From assembly GCF_900091575.1 (NCBI RefSeq), contig NZ_FMCR01000002.1, positions 775,760 through 839,759 on the forward strand: a DNA stretch of 64,000 nt. Reading direction: 5' to 3'. The position numbers and the translations under genes are program-made. The stretch's first letter is position 1, and every line of letters begins with the position of its first letter. This DNA comes from Micromonospora saelicesensis (GTDB taxonomy: Bacteria > Actinomycetota > Actinomycetes > Mycobacteriales > Micromonosporaceae). Shown here in pieces: positions 15,822 through 23,525 of the stretch. The notes beneath the pieces are model-generated. The model was not told the DNA's origin. It searched no databases and saw only the letters and a list, made by a program, of their open reading frames with translations.

Positions 15822-16748
15822 TCAGGCCGCCGTGGCGTCGACCCGGGTGAGCCGTCGATGCCCGCTGGGGCTCATGCCGTGCACGCGTTTGAAGGCCGCG
15901 CTGAAGCCGAACGCGTCGGCGTACCCGAGGTGACGCGCCACGGCGGCGACCGTCGCTGTCGATTCGGCCAGCAGGTCGGCGGCCAGTGTCATGCGCCAGT
16001 CGGTCAGGTAGGTGAGCGGTGGTTCGCCCACCAACGCGGTGAACCGTTTGGCCAGTGTGGACCGGGAGACCCCGGCCTGCGCGGCCAGGCTGGCCAGCGT
16101 CCACGGCCGGCCCGGCGCGTCGTGCATGGCGCGCAGCACCGGCCCGACCGTGTCGTCGCTCAACGCGCGGTACCAGCCGGGGGCCTCGGCCTCCGGCTGG
16201 TCGAACCAGTCCCGCACCGTGCACACCAACAACCAGTCCAGCAGGCGGTCGAGCACGACCTGCCGTCCGGGCCGACCCGCGTCGAGTTGGGCGTCCAGGT
16301 AGTCGCGCAGCGCGGCGCAGTCCTGGTCTTCCGGCACGACGAGCACCGGCGGCAGCGCACCCAGCAGCCGCTGCGGCACCCGACCCCGGACGTGGTACAC
16401 CCCGACCAGCAGCACGAGGCTGTCGGTGTGGTCCGTGCCCACCGGGTCGAGCACCCCGGTCCGGCCGCGCCGGACGTCCCGCAGTTCGCCGGGCTCGAAG
16501 CTCGACCGGGGCTCGGCGGAGAAGACGAACGGCGCCGGCCCGCGCACGGTGGCCGTCTCGCCGACCCGGACCAGGCGAGGCTTGTCGCTCTCCGGGTGGG
16601 AGATCCAGCCCTCGCCCCGCATCGGGACACAAAGCGTCAGCGGGGCGCCGTCGGTGAACCGCAGCGCCCACGGCGGCGTCAGCACCGACCGGCCGAAGGC
16701 CGCGCCGTCGGCGTGCACGCCGCGCAGCAGATTGTCGAACGGGTCCAT
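15822..16748 (-). CDS. AraC family transcriptional regulator with cupin domain
   Basis: A 308-residue regulator. Residues 5-200 resemble the AraC-type cupin (Cupin_6) ligand-binding domain (LTLCVPMRGEGWISHPE). The C-terminal 100 residues hold two helix-turn-helix motifs (LASLAAQAGVSRSTLAKRF and VAAVARHLGYADAFGFSAAFKRVHG). The frame stays open far upstream on the opposite side of the neighbour, so ATG at 16748 was chosen because the cupin domain begins there. It is divergent from an NmrA-like reductase gene with about 100 bases between them that contain repeated GGACATG, so it probably controls that gene and itself. Confidence 0.9.
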   Translation of the reverse strand: MDPFDNLLRGVHADGAAFGRSVLTPPWALRFTDGAPLTLCVPMRGEGWISHPESDKPRLVRVGETATVRGPAPFVFSAEPRSSFEPGELRDVRRGRTGVLDPVGTDHTDSLVLLVGVYHVRGRVPQRLLGALPPVLVVPEDQDCAALRDYLDAQLDAGRPGRQVVLDRLLDWLLVCTVRDWFDQPEAEAPGWYRALSDDTVGPVLRAMHDAPGRPWTLASLAAQAGVSRSTLAKRFTALVGEPPLTYLTDWRMTLAADLLAESTATVAAVARHLGYADAFGFSAAFKRVHGMSPSGHRRLTRVDATAA

Positions 16749-16788
16749 GCACCGACCATAGATCGCGGAGGATGGACCGCGGACGATC

Positions 16789-16819
16789 GGACATGCCTGG
16801 CGTACGACAGGACATGTCC
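16789..16819. promoter_or_regulatory. Repeated GGACATG sites between divergent AraC and NmrA-like genes
   Basis: GGACATG occurs at 16789-16795 and again within the palindrome GGACATGTCC at 16810-16819. The copies start 21 bases apart, close to two helical turns. This spacing is what an AraC-type dimer would use; binding by the adjacent regulator is inferred. Confidence 0.4.
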
Positions 16820-16850
16820 CGCCTGCGGCTGGGCGAGTTGACTCGTGGTC

Positions 16851-17681
16851 ATGACAACTGATGCACCTTCGACACTCGTGATGGCCGGCACCGGCAAGAC
16901 CGGTCGCCGGCTGGTCCAGACACTGCGGGCGGCGGGTCGGCACGTCCGGGCCGCCTCTCGCTCCGGTGAGGTGCGGTTCGACTGGTCGCGGCGGGACACG
17001 TGGCGGCCGGCCCTGGCGGGCGCCTCGGCGGTCTATCTGCTCGCCCCGGAGGACCCGACGCTGGCCACCGACTTCGTGACGCTGGCTGTCGACTCGGGTG
17101 TCGGCCGGATCGTGGCGCTCTCCGGACGGGGGATCGACCGGGTCGGTGACTTCTCCCCCGGGATGGTCGCGGCCGAGGAGGCGGTGCGGAAGTCCGGCAT
17201 CGAGTGGACGATCATCCGGCCGAACAACTTCTGTCAGAACTTCAGCGAGGACCTGTTTCGCCAACCGCTGCTCGACGGTCGGCTGGCCCTGCCGATGGGC
17301 GCCACCCCGGAGCCGTTCGTCGACGCCCAGGACGTCGCCGACGTGGCCGCGACGCTGTTGACATCGCCCGGTCACCACGAACAGGTGTACGACCTGTCCG
17401 GTCCTCGTGCGCTCACCTTCGACGCGGCGGTGGCGACGATCGCCCGGGTGACCGGTCGTTCGATCCGCTACGTGGAGCTCACCCCGGAGGAGTACCACGC
17501 CGAACTGCTCGCCGAGGGTTATCCGGCGGAGGCGGCCACGGCGCTGAACGCCCTGTTCGCCGGGATGCGGGCGGGCCACCTCGCCGAACCGACCGACGGG
17601 GTACGGCGGGTTCTCGGGCGGGACCCGCTCGACTTCGACACCTACGCCGCCCGGGCCGCGGCGGCCGGCGCCTGGTCGTAG
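16851..17681 (+). CDS. NmrA-like NAD(P)-binding protein (atypical SDR)
   Basis: A 276-residue atypical short-chain dehydrogenase. It begins with a Rossmann motif (VMAGTGKTGRRL) and continues with the family features IVALSGRGI, WTIIRPNNFCQNF and a C-terminal DPLDFDTYAARAA, as in NmrA/SDR_a5-type quinone reductase or redox-sensing proteins. ATG at 16851 is used; a GTG six bases earlier is equally possible. It is transcribed divergently from the AraC regulator, and such pairs are commonly one inducible unit. Substrate is unknown; the Tyr-x-x-x-Lys of classical SDRs is absent, as expected for this subfamily. Confidence 0.87.
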   Translation: MTTDAPSTLVMAGTGKTGRRLVQTLRAAGRHVRAASRSGEVRFDWSRRDTWRPALAGASAVYLLAPEDPTLATDFVTLAVDSGVGRIVALSGRGIDRVGDFSPGMVAAEEAVRKSGIEWTIIRPNNFCQNFSEDLFRQPLLDGRLALPMGATPEPFVDAQDVADVAATLLTSPGHHEQVYDLSGPRALTFDAAVATIARVTGRSIRYVELTPEEYHAELLAEGYPAEAATALNALFAGMRAGHLAEPTDGVRRVLGRDPLDFDTYAARAAAAGAWS

Positions 17682-17773
17682 TCCGCCCGGCGGGCGGCAT
17701 GAGACGCGGCGTGAGAGCGGCGTAACAGGTGATCTGCCCGCATACCGTGAGTACCCCGACGTACCGTGAGATC

Positions 17774-18817
17774 GTGCCAACGAGAGAGACACTCACCAAG
17801 GCTGACCTCGCCGAACTGCGCCGCTCCGCGCTCGGGACGGCGAATCCGCTCGGTGTCGCCGCCGACCTCGCGGAGGCCGCCGAGCAGGGCCGGCTGGAGG
17901 ACCCGGACGATGCCGGGGACGCGCTGACTCTGGCCGCCGAGATCGCGGAGATCCGAGCGAGGCCCGAGGCAGCGCTGCGGTACGCGGAGCAGGCCCTGGC
18001 GGCGTACCCGTCCGGGGACGACCCTCGGGCCGGGTTCGCCCGCGCGCTGCGGGCCCGCGCGCTGTTCCGGGCCGGTGGGCGCGACGACGAGGCGATGGCG
18101 GAGTTGACCGCGTTGCGCCCGTTGCTGCTCGTGCAGCCCGACGCCCCCGCCTACGTCAGTGCCGCGCTGGACGCCGGTGGGCGTTCGGCGACCGCCGAGA
18201 CGTGGCTGAGCGAGGCTGTCGACACAGTGCTCAACGAACGTGCGACCGCCGCGTCCGGGCCGGCCAGCACCGCGATCGACCCGGTGGTCGATCTCGGTCC
18301 GCCGGACGCGCCCGGTGTCGCCTTCTTCCTGTTGCAGCAACGGCATCGGGTACGCCGCAATCTGAACCTGCCGCACGACCGGCAGGACGACCTGGCGGAC
18401 CGGTTGGAGACCCAGCTCGTGCGCCGGGCCGGGGAGCGCCGGGACGCCGAGTCGGATCTGCTCTTCTGGCCGCGGGCCGAGTTCGATCGCCTGCTCGCCG
18501 AGCACCCTGCCCTCACGGATGTGTACGGGCCGGACTGGGACGCGCACCGGGGCCGGCTGGAGACGGAGTTGGTTCGGCTGCGGGGTGCCGGTCAGGCCGG
18601 GTTGGGCGTGTTCGGCGCGACGGTGGCCGGGTTGACCGCCTTCGCCGGTCGACGGGGCGGCGATCCGGCCGACGCGGCGGTCCGCGCCGGCTACGCGGCC
18701 GAGGTGTCGGCGCGGCCCAGCGCCCGGATCGCCTGGCCGCCGGAGCGCAACGACGCGTGCTGGTGTGGTTCGGGCCTCAAGTACAAGAAGGACTGCCTGC
18801 CGCGCTCGCGGAGCTGA
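17774..18817 (+). CDS. SEC-C motif protein with helical repeat region
   Basis: A 347-residue soluble protein. The C-terminus ends in a SEC-C zinc-binding motif (CWCGSGLKYKKDC), which binds zinc and in SecA contacts partner proteins or ribosomes. The first 150 residues resemble tetratricopeptide repeats (ALRYAEQALAAYPSGDDPRAG, ALRARALFRAGGRDDEA). GTG at 17774 was chosen; a GTG 45 bases earlier would add an unlikely Cys/His-containing leader. Proteins of this layout are frequent in actinomycetes and have no defined role, though a chaperone or adaptor function is reasonable. It is a single gene. Confidence 0.75.
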   Translation: MPTRETLTKADLAELRRSALGTANPLGVAADLAEAAEQGRLEDPDDAGDALTLAAEIAEIRARPEAALRYAEQALAAYPSGDDPRAGFARALRARALFRAGGRDDEAMAELTALRPLLLVQPDAPAYVSAALDAGGRSATAETWLSEAVDTVLNERATAASGPASTAIDPVVDLGPPDAPGVAFFLLQQRHRVRRNLNLPHDRQDDLADRLETQLVRRAGERRDAESDLLFWPRAEFDRLLAEHPALTDVYGPDWDAHRGRLETELVRLRGAGQAGLGVFGATVAGLTAFAGRRGGDPADAAVRAGYAAEVSARPSARIAWPPERNDACWCGSGLKYKKDCLPRSRS

Positions 18818-18866
18818 CCACGGCGGCTAACGCGCTGCGGCGGCCGACCTGGCCCGGAGTAGCGTC

Positions 18867-18897
18867 CCTAACGGCTTCGACACCAATAGCCGTTAGG
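18867..18897 (+). promoter_or_regulatory. Inverted repeat covering the ribosome-binding site of the phosphoesterase gene
   Basis: CCTAACGGCT at 18867-18876 and AGCCGTTAGG at 18888-18897 are perfect 10-bp arms with an 11-base spacer. The right arm overlaps the AGGAG that serves the GTG at 18907. It may be a transcriptional operator, or an RNA hairpin that hides the ribosome-binding site. Confidence 0.5.
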
Positions 18898-18906
18898 AGC
18901 GACTTC

Positions 18907-19653
18907 GTGCTGGTCATCGCGCATCTCAGTGACACCCACCTCGACAGCCATCCCCGTTCGGCCGAGCGGACCGCCCGGGTCATGGACTACCTGCACGGTC
19001 TGCCACGACCTGTCGACGCGATCCTGATCACCGGGGACATCGCCGATCACGGCGAGGTGGCCGAGTACGAGACCGCCGCGAAGCTCTTCGACTCCTCGCT
19101 GCCGGTGATGGTCTGCCCCGGTAACCACGATGTGCGCGACGCGTACCGCAAGGGTCTGCTCGGTGACGACGGCGGCGGCACCGGCCCGATCAACGCCCGC
19201 CACGACGTGGCCGGGGCGGTCTTCCTCCTCGCCGACTCCTCGGTGCCCGGCGCGGACGACGGTCACCTGGACGAGGAGACGATGGCCTGGCTCGCCGACG
19301 AGCTGGGTTCGGTGCCGGCCGGGACGCCGACGTTCATCGCCCTGCATCACCCGCCGGTGGTGCTGCACCACCCGGTCATCGACCCGATGCGGCTTCTGCC
19401 GGCCGACCCCCTGGCCGAACTCGTCGCCGCCCACCCGCAGGTCGTCGCCGTGTTGACCGGGCATTTCCACACTGCCGCCGCGAGCACCTTTGCGGGCCGT
19501 CCACTGCGGATCGCACCGGGTGTGGTGTCCACCCTGCGGATGCCCTGGGAGGGCGAGGGCCCGTTGGCCACCCAGACCCAACCGCCCGGCGTCGCGTTCC
19601 ACGTGTACGACGACGCCGGGCTGCTCACCACCCATTACCGGGTGGTGGTCTGA
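18907..19653 (+). CDS. CpdA-like metallophosphoesterase
   Basis: A 248-residue calcineurin-like phosphoesterase. The metal-binding motifs are in order: D-x-H in LSDTHLD, GD in ITGDIAD, GNHD in CPGNHDV, the H of LHHPP, and GHFH in TGHFHTA. This set matches class III phosphodiesterases such as cAMP phosphodiesterase CpdA and related nucleotide or phospholipid phosphoesterases. GTG at 18907 follows AGGAG. A LysE-family exporter gene starts two bases after its stop, so the two are certainly co-transcribed. The upstream hairpin suggests regulated translation or repression. Substrate is not predictable. Confidence 0.88.
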   Translation: MLVIAHLSDTHLDSHPRSAERTARVMDYLHGLPRPVDAILITGDIADHGEVAEYETAAKLFDSSLPVMVCPGNHDVRDAYRKGLLGDDGGGTGPINARHDVAGAVFLLADSSVPGADDGHLDEETMAWLADELGSVPAGTPTFIALHHPPVVLHHPVIDPMRLLPADPLAELVAAHPQVVAVLTGHFHTAAASTFAGRPLRIAPGVVSTLRMPWEGEGPLATQTQPPGVAFHVYDDAGLLTTHYRVVV

Positions 19654-19655
19654 GC

Positions 19656-20291
19656 ATGCACGGGGTCACGGTGCTCGGTTTCCTGCTCGCCGTCGCGCCG
19701 ATCACCGCCACGCCGGGCGCGAGCCTGACCCTGGTCGTCTCGCGGGTCGCCAGCGGCGGGCGGCGGCAGGGCTGGTGGGTGATCCTGGGTACGGTGACCG
19801 GGCTCTACGTGCACGCCACGCTGGCCGCTGTCGGCCTGGCCGCGCTGGTGCTCCGCTCGTCGCAGGCGTTCTGGGTGGTCAAGCTGGTCGGGGCCGGTTA
19901 TCTGGTCGGGCTCGGGCTCTGGATGCTCTGGTCCGCGTCGCGCCGTCGCACGGAGGCGGGACGGCGACCGAGGGTTTCCGCCCGAAGGCTGCCCTGGCGC
20001 GTGGACCACCCGTACCTGCAAGGGTTGCTCGGCAATGTGCTGAACCCCAAGGCCGCCGCCATCTACCTCACGTTGGCACCGCAGTTCCTCGAACCGGGCC
20101 GACCGGTGCTGGTGCCGATGGTGCTGCTCGCCACGGCGCACGCCGCGCTGGCCACCTGTTGGCTCGCCGGCTGGACCGTCGTCTCCGGTGCCGCGGCCCG
20201 GTTGCTCCGCACCGCATCGGTGCGACGAATGCTCGATCGGTTGACCGGCGTGATCCTGGTCGGCCTCGGCGTACGTGCGGCGGCGACCTGA
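19656..20291 (+). CDS. LysE/RhtB family amino-acid exporter
   Basis: A 211-residue integral membrane protein with about six transmembrane helices. The N-terminal region contains the conserved TPGASLTLVVSRVASGGRRQGWW motif of LysE/RhtB transporters, and LLGNVLNPKAAAIYLTLAPQF is the second hallmark. These proteins export amino acids or homoserine lactone-like compounds. The start lies two bases past the stop of the phosphoesterase. The substrate cannot be read from sequence. Confidence 0.9.
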   Translation: MHGVTVLGFLLAVAPITATPGASLTLVVSRVASGGRRQGWWVILGTVTGLYVHATLAAVGLAALVLRSSQAFWVVKLVGAGYLVGLGLWMLWSASRRRTEAGRRPRVSARRLPWRVDHPYLQGLLGNVLNPKAAAIYLTLAPQFLEPGRPVLVPMVLLATAHAALATCWLAGWTVVSGAAARLLRTASVRRMLDRLTGVILVGLGVRAAAT

Positions 20292-20344
20292 GGTTGCCGT
20301 GGCGGGCGCGTCGCCGACTCTAGGACGGAGCACTGAGGCAAATC

Positions 20345-20378
20345 AATACTTGAAGAAGTTAAATATTCGCCTTAGATT
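20345..20378 (+). promoter_or_regulatory. AT-rich operator/promoter for the ROK regulator; leaderless transcript
   Basis: An AT-rich imperfect palindrome at 20345-20367 (AATACTTGAAG then AAGTTAAATATT) overlaps a TTGAAG -35 box (20350-20355) whose -10 TAGATT (20373-20378) is 17 bases on. Transcription would begin at about 20385, the A of the ROK ATG. Autorepression by the ROK protein is the natural reading. Confidence 0.5.
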
Positions 20379-20384
20379 TCGTCC

Positions 20385-21551
20385 ATGTTTCCTGGGATCG
20401 ACGCCGGCGCGTTCGCCGGGCCACCGGCGGCGACGGCGATCTTCACGACGGTGCTGACCGAGGGGCCGGTGAGTCGGGTCGCGCTCGCCCGCCGGCTCGG
20501 GCTCTCCTCCGCCGCCGTCACCAAGGCCGCCCGGCCGCTCATCGACCTGGGTTACCTGCACGAACTGGCCGCCACCGAGCGGTCCGGGCCGGGCGCCGGA
20601 CGCCCCGCCAGCCCTCTCGCGGTGCGCGCCGAACGCGAGTTCTTCCTCGGCGTGAAGATCACCGCCGACGAGGTGATCGGCGTGGTCTGCGACCTGCGCG
20701 CGCAGGTCCATGCCAGCGCCCGCCGTCCGTTGGACGACCCCGACGTCGACGCGGTCCTCACCGAGGTCGACCGGCTCGCCGACGACCTGTTCGACGCGTT
20801 CCCCGGCGACCGGGCCCGGGTCCGCCGGCTCGGGCTGGCCCTCTCCGGCGACATCGACCGCGGCATCGGCCTGGTGCGCTACTCACCGTTCCTGCACTGG
20901 CGGGACGTGCCGCTGGGTCGACTCGCCGCCCAGCGCACCGGTCTCACCGTCAGCGTGGAGAACGACGTCAAGGCGCTCACCGCCGCCGAGCACTGGTTCG
21001 GCGAGGGAGTGGGGGCCGAGTCGTTCGCCCTGGTCACCGTGGGCACCGGCATCGGCTGTGGCCTCGTCGTCAACGGCCGCCTGGTCTCCGGGTCGTACGG
21101 CGTGGCCGGCGAGATCGGCCACCTCACCGTCGACGCCACCGGCCCGGACTGCCACTGCGGTGGTCGCGGCTGCATCGAGTCGATCGCCGGCACCGACGCC
21201 ATCGTGGCCCAGGCCCGCGACCGCACCGGCCGCCCCGACCTCACCATCGACGAGGCGGTGGCCCTGGCCCGCGACGGCCACGAGCAGGTGCGGGCCGTCT
21301 TCGCCCTGGCCGGCGGCGCGATCGGTTGCGGCATCGCGGCCGTCGCGAACCTGGTCGGTCCCACCCGCATCGTCGTGTCCGGTGAAGGGCTGGCCGCGTA
21401 CGACCTGTTCGACAGCCACATCCGCGCCAGCTTCGAACGGCAGGCCTTCGGCGCCGCCGCACGGTGCCCCCTCTTCATCCGCCCGTTGCCCTTCGAGGAG
21501 TGGGCCCGCGCGGCGGCGGCCGTGAGCATCCAGTCGCTCGTCGTCCCCTGA
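20385..21551 (+). CDS. ROK family transcriptional regulator
   Basis: A 388-residue ROK protein. Residues 20-75 are a winged helix-turn-helix (VSRVALARRLGLSSAAVTKAARPLIDLGYL); the rest is a sugar-kinase-like ROK domain with the zinc-binding CHCGGRGCIESIAG near residue 250 and a glycine-rich ATP-site remnant (VGTGIGCGLV). Such proteins repress sugar-utilisation genes until a sugar ligand binds. It is directly upstream (69 bases) of the GH27, GH95 and SGNH genes on the same strand, and its own promoter overlaps an AT-rich palindrome, so it is the likely regulator of the whole cluster, probably responding to galactose- or fucose-type sugars. Confidence 0.9.
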   Translation: MFPGIDAGAFAGPPAATAIFTTVLTEGPVSRVALARRLGLSSAAVTKAARPLIDLGYLHELAATERSGPGAGRPASPLAVRAEREFFLGVKITADEVIGVVCDLRAQVHASARRPLDDPDVDAVLTEVDRLADDLFDAFPGDRARVRRLGLALSGDIDRGIGLVRYSPFLHWRDVPLGRLAAQRTGLTVSVENDVKALTAAEHWFGEGVGAESFALVTVGTGIGCGLVVNGRLVSGSYGVAGEIGHLTVDATGPDCHCGGRGCIESIAGTDAIVAQARDRTGRPDLTIDEAVALARDGHEQVRAVFALAGGAIGCGIAAVANLVGPTRIVVSGEGLAAYDLFDSHIRASFERQAFGAAARCPLFIRPLPFEEWARAAAAVSIQSLVVP

Positions 21552-21620
21552 CCCCGGCGTCACCTCGGCCACCCGCCGTCCATAGCGCTCGACTCGACCC
21601 ACCGCACCAGGAGGTTGACC

Positions 21621-23444
21621 ATGCCGTCACCGACAACCCCGCGCAGACAGCCCGGCACCCGGGTGCCGCTCGTCGCGGCGGCGCTGGGCGTGCTCCTCGC
21701 CGCGGGCGCCGCCCCGGCCCAGGCCGCCCCGACGACAGTGGCCCAGGCCGCGCCGACGCAGGCCGCGGCGGACATCGCGCAGCGCCCCTTCATGGGGTGG
21801 ACCAGTTGGACCATGCAGTCCTCGAAGTACCCGGGCCTGAACCCCGACGGCGACTACAGCTACCTCACCGAGGCCAACGTCCTGAAGCAGGCCGACGCCC
21901 TCGCCACCAAGCTGAAGCCGTACGGCTACGAGTACGTCAACATCGACGCGGGCTGGTGGCGGGACAACGCCTGGGTGCCGCGCTTCGACCAGTACGCCCG
22001 GCAGACCCCCGACCCGGTGCGGTTCCCGCGCGGCATGCAGGCCGTCGCCGAGCACATCCACGGCAAGGGGCTGAAGGCCGGCATCTACCTGCCCGTCGGG
22101 CTGGAGAAGGAGGCGTACGCCAACGGCACCGCGCCGATCTTCAACGCCCCCGGCTGCACCACAGCGAACATCGTCTACCCGGACCTGCGCACCACCAACG
22201 GCTGGGACAGCGCGTACAAGCTGAACTTCGACAACCCCTGCGCGCAGAAGTACATCGACTCGCAGGCGCAGCTCTTCGCCGACTGGGGTTACGACTTCCT
22301 GAAGCTCGACGGGGTCGGCCCGGGCTCGTTCAAGTCCGGCGACAACTACGACAACGTGGCCGACGTCGCCGCCTGGCAGCGGGCCATCGCCACCGCCGGC
22401 CGCCCGATCCACCTCGAACTGTCCTGGTCGCTCGACATCAACCACGCCGCCGACTGGAAGCGGTACTCCAACGGCTGGCGCATCGACACCGACGTCGAGT
22501 GCTACTGCAACACCCTGGTCAGCTGGGAGAACTCGGTCGACGACCGGTTCGACGACGCGCCGGCCTGGAGCCGCAAGGCCGGCCCCGGCGGGTGGAACGA
22601 CCTCGACTCGCTCAATGTGGGCAACGGCGAGATGGACGGCCTCACCAGAGCCGAGCGCCAGTCGTACGCGACGCTGTGGGCGATCTCGAAGTCGCCGCTG
22701 TACACCGGGGACGACCTCACCCGACTCGACGACTACGGGTTGTCGTTGCTGACCAACCGCGAGGTCATCGCCATCGACCAGAACGGCGGCGCGCCCGCCC
22801 GGCCGGTCACCCCCGCCGGTGACCAGCAGGTCTGGGGTGCGAAGAACCCGGACGGCAGCTACACCGTGGCGCTGTTCAACCTCGGTGACGCGCCCGCGTC
22901 GGTCACCGCGCACTGGGCGTCGTTCGGGTTCACCGGCAACGCCTCGGTCCGGGACGTGTGGAACCGCCGCGACCTCGGAACGCAGAGGAACGCCATCACC
23001 GCGGCGCTGCCCGCGCACGGCTCACGGCTGTTCACCGTACGGCCGGGCACCGCTCTGACCTCGACCAGCTACGAGGCCGAGGCTTCGGTCAACACCCTGA
23101 CCGGCACCGCCTCCGTCGGCGGCTGTGACGCCTGCTCCGGCGGTCAGAAGGTCGGCAACCTCTACGTCGGCGGCACTGTGCGGTTCAACGAGGTGACAGT
23201 GCGCAAGGACGGCATCTACACCGTCGCCGTCTCCTACGTCAGCGGTGACGCGCGCTCGGTGCAGGTCTCCTCCAACAGCGGCAACGGCAGCTACCTGAAG
23301 TTCCCCTCCACTGGTGACTGGGGCACCGTCGAGACGGTCAGCGTCCAGCTGGCGCTGAAGGCGGGCGCCAACACCATCACCTTCGACAGCGGTACCTGGT
23401 ACTCCCCCGACATCGACCGGATCGCCGTACCGCAGACCCTCTGA
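21621..23444 (+). CDS. Secreted GH27 alpha-galactosidase with C-terminal CBM35-like module
   Basis: A 607-residue secreted glycosidase. A Sec signal (about residues 1-38) precedes the GH27 domain: MGWTSW at the start, YVNIDAGWW, nucleophile Asp near residue 230 in FLKLDGVG, and acid/base Asp in WRIDTDVE. A C-terminal beta domain of GH27 is followed by a CBM35-type module (YEAEASVNTLTGTASVGGCDACSGGQKVGN). It removes terminal alpha-galactose from plant galactomannans, raffinose-type sugars or arabinogalactan side chains. ATG at 21621 follows AGGAGG at 21609-21614; the TTG six bases upstream is too close to it. It is 81 bases before a GH95 gene and is in a ROK-controlled cluster. Confidence 0.93.
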   Translation: MPSPTTPRRQPGTRVPLVAAALGVLLAAGAAPAQAAPTTVAQAAPTQAAADIAQRPFMGWTSWTMQSSKYPGLNPDGDYSYLTEANVLKQADALATKLKPYGYEYVNIDAGWWRDNAWVPRFDQYARQTPDPVRFPRGMQAVAEHIHGKGLKAGIYLPVGLEKEAYANGTAPIFNAPGCTTANIVYPDLRTTNGWDSAYKLNFDNPCAQKYIDSQAQLFADWGYDFLKLDGVGPGSFKSGDNYDNVADVAAWQRAIATAGRPIHLELSWSLDINHAADWKRYSNGWRIDTDVECYCNTLVSWENSVDDRFDDAPAWSRKAGPGGWNDLDSLNVGNGEMDGLTRAERQSYATLWAISKSPLYTGDDLTRLDDYGLSLLTNREVIAIDQNGGAPARPVTPAGDQQVWGAKNPDGSYTVALFNLGDAPASVTAHWASFGFTGNASVRDVWNRRDLGTQRNAITAALPAHGSRLFTVRPGTALTSTSYEAEASVNTLTGTASVGGCDACSGGQKVGNLYVGGTVRFNEVTVRKDGIYTVAVSYVSGDARSVQVSSNSGNGSYLKFPSTGDWGTVETVSVQLALKAGANTITFDSGTWYSPDIDRIAVPQTL

Positions 23445-23525
23445 CGTGCCCGGCGCGGTCCGGCGCGAACAGCCGGGCCGCGCAGCCGCGCGCATCCGCC
23501 GAACACCCAGGTTGGAGAACCCGAC

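Noticed and set aside
21464..22822. A 452-residue frame overlapping the GH27 gene in another frame
   Set aside because: Arg/Pro/His-rich shadow of the alpha-galactosidase gene; no start signal of its own and no domain.
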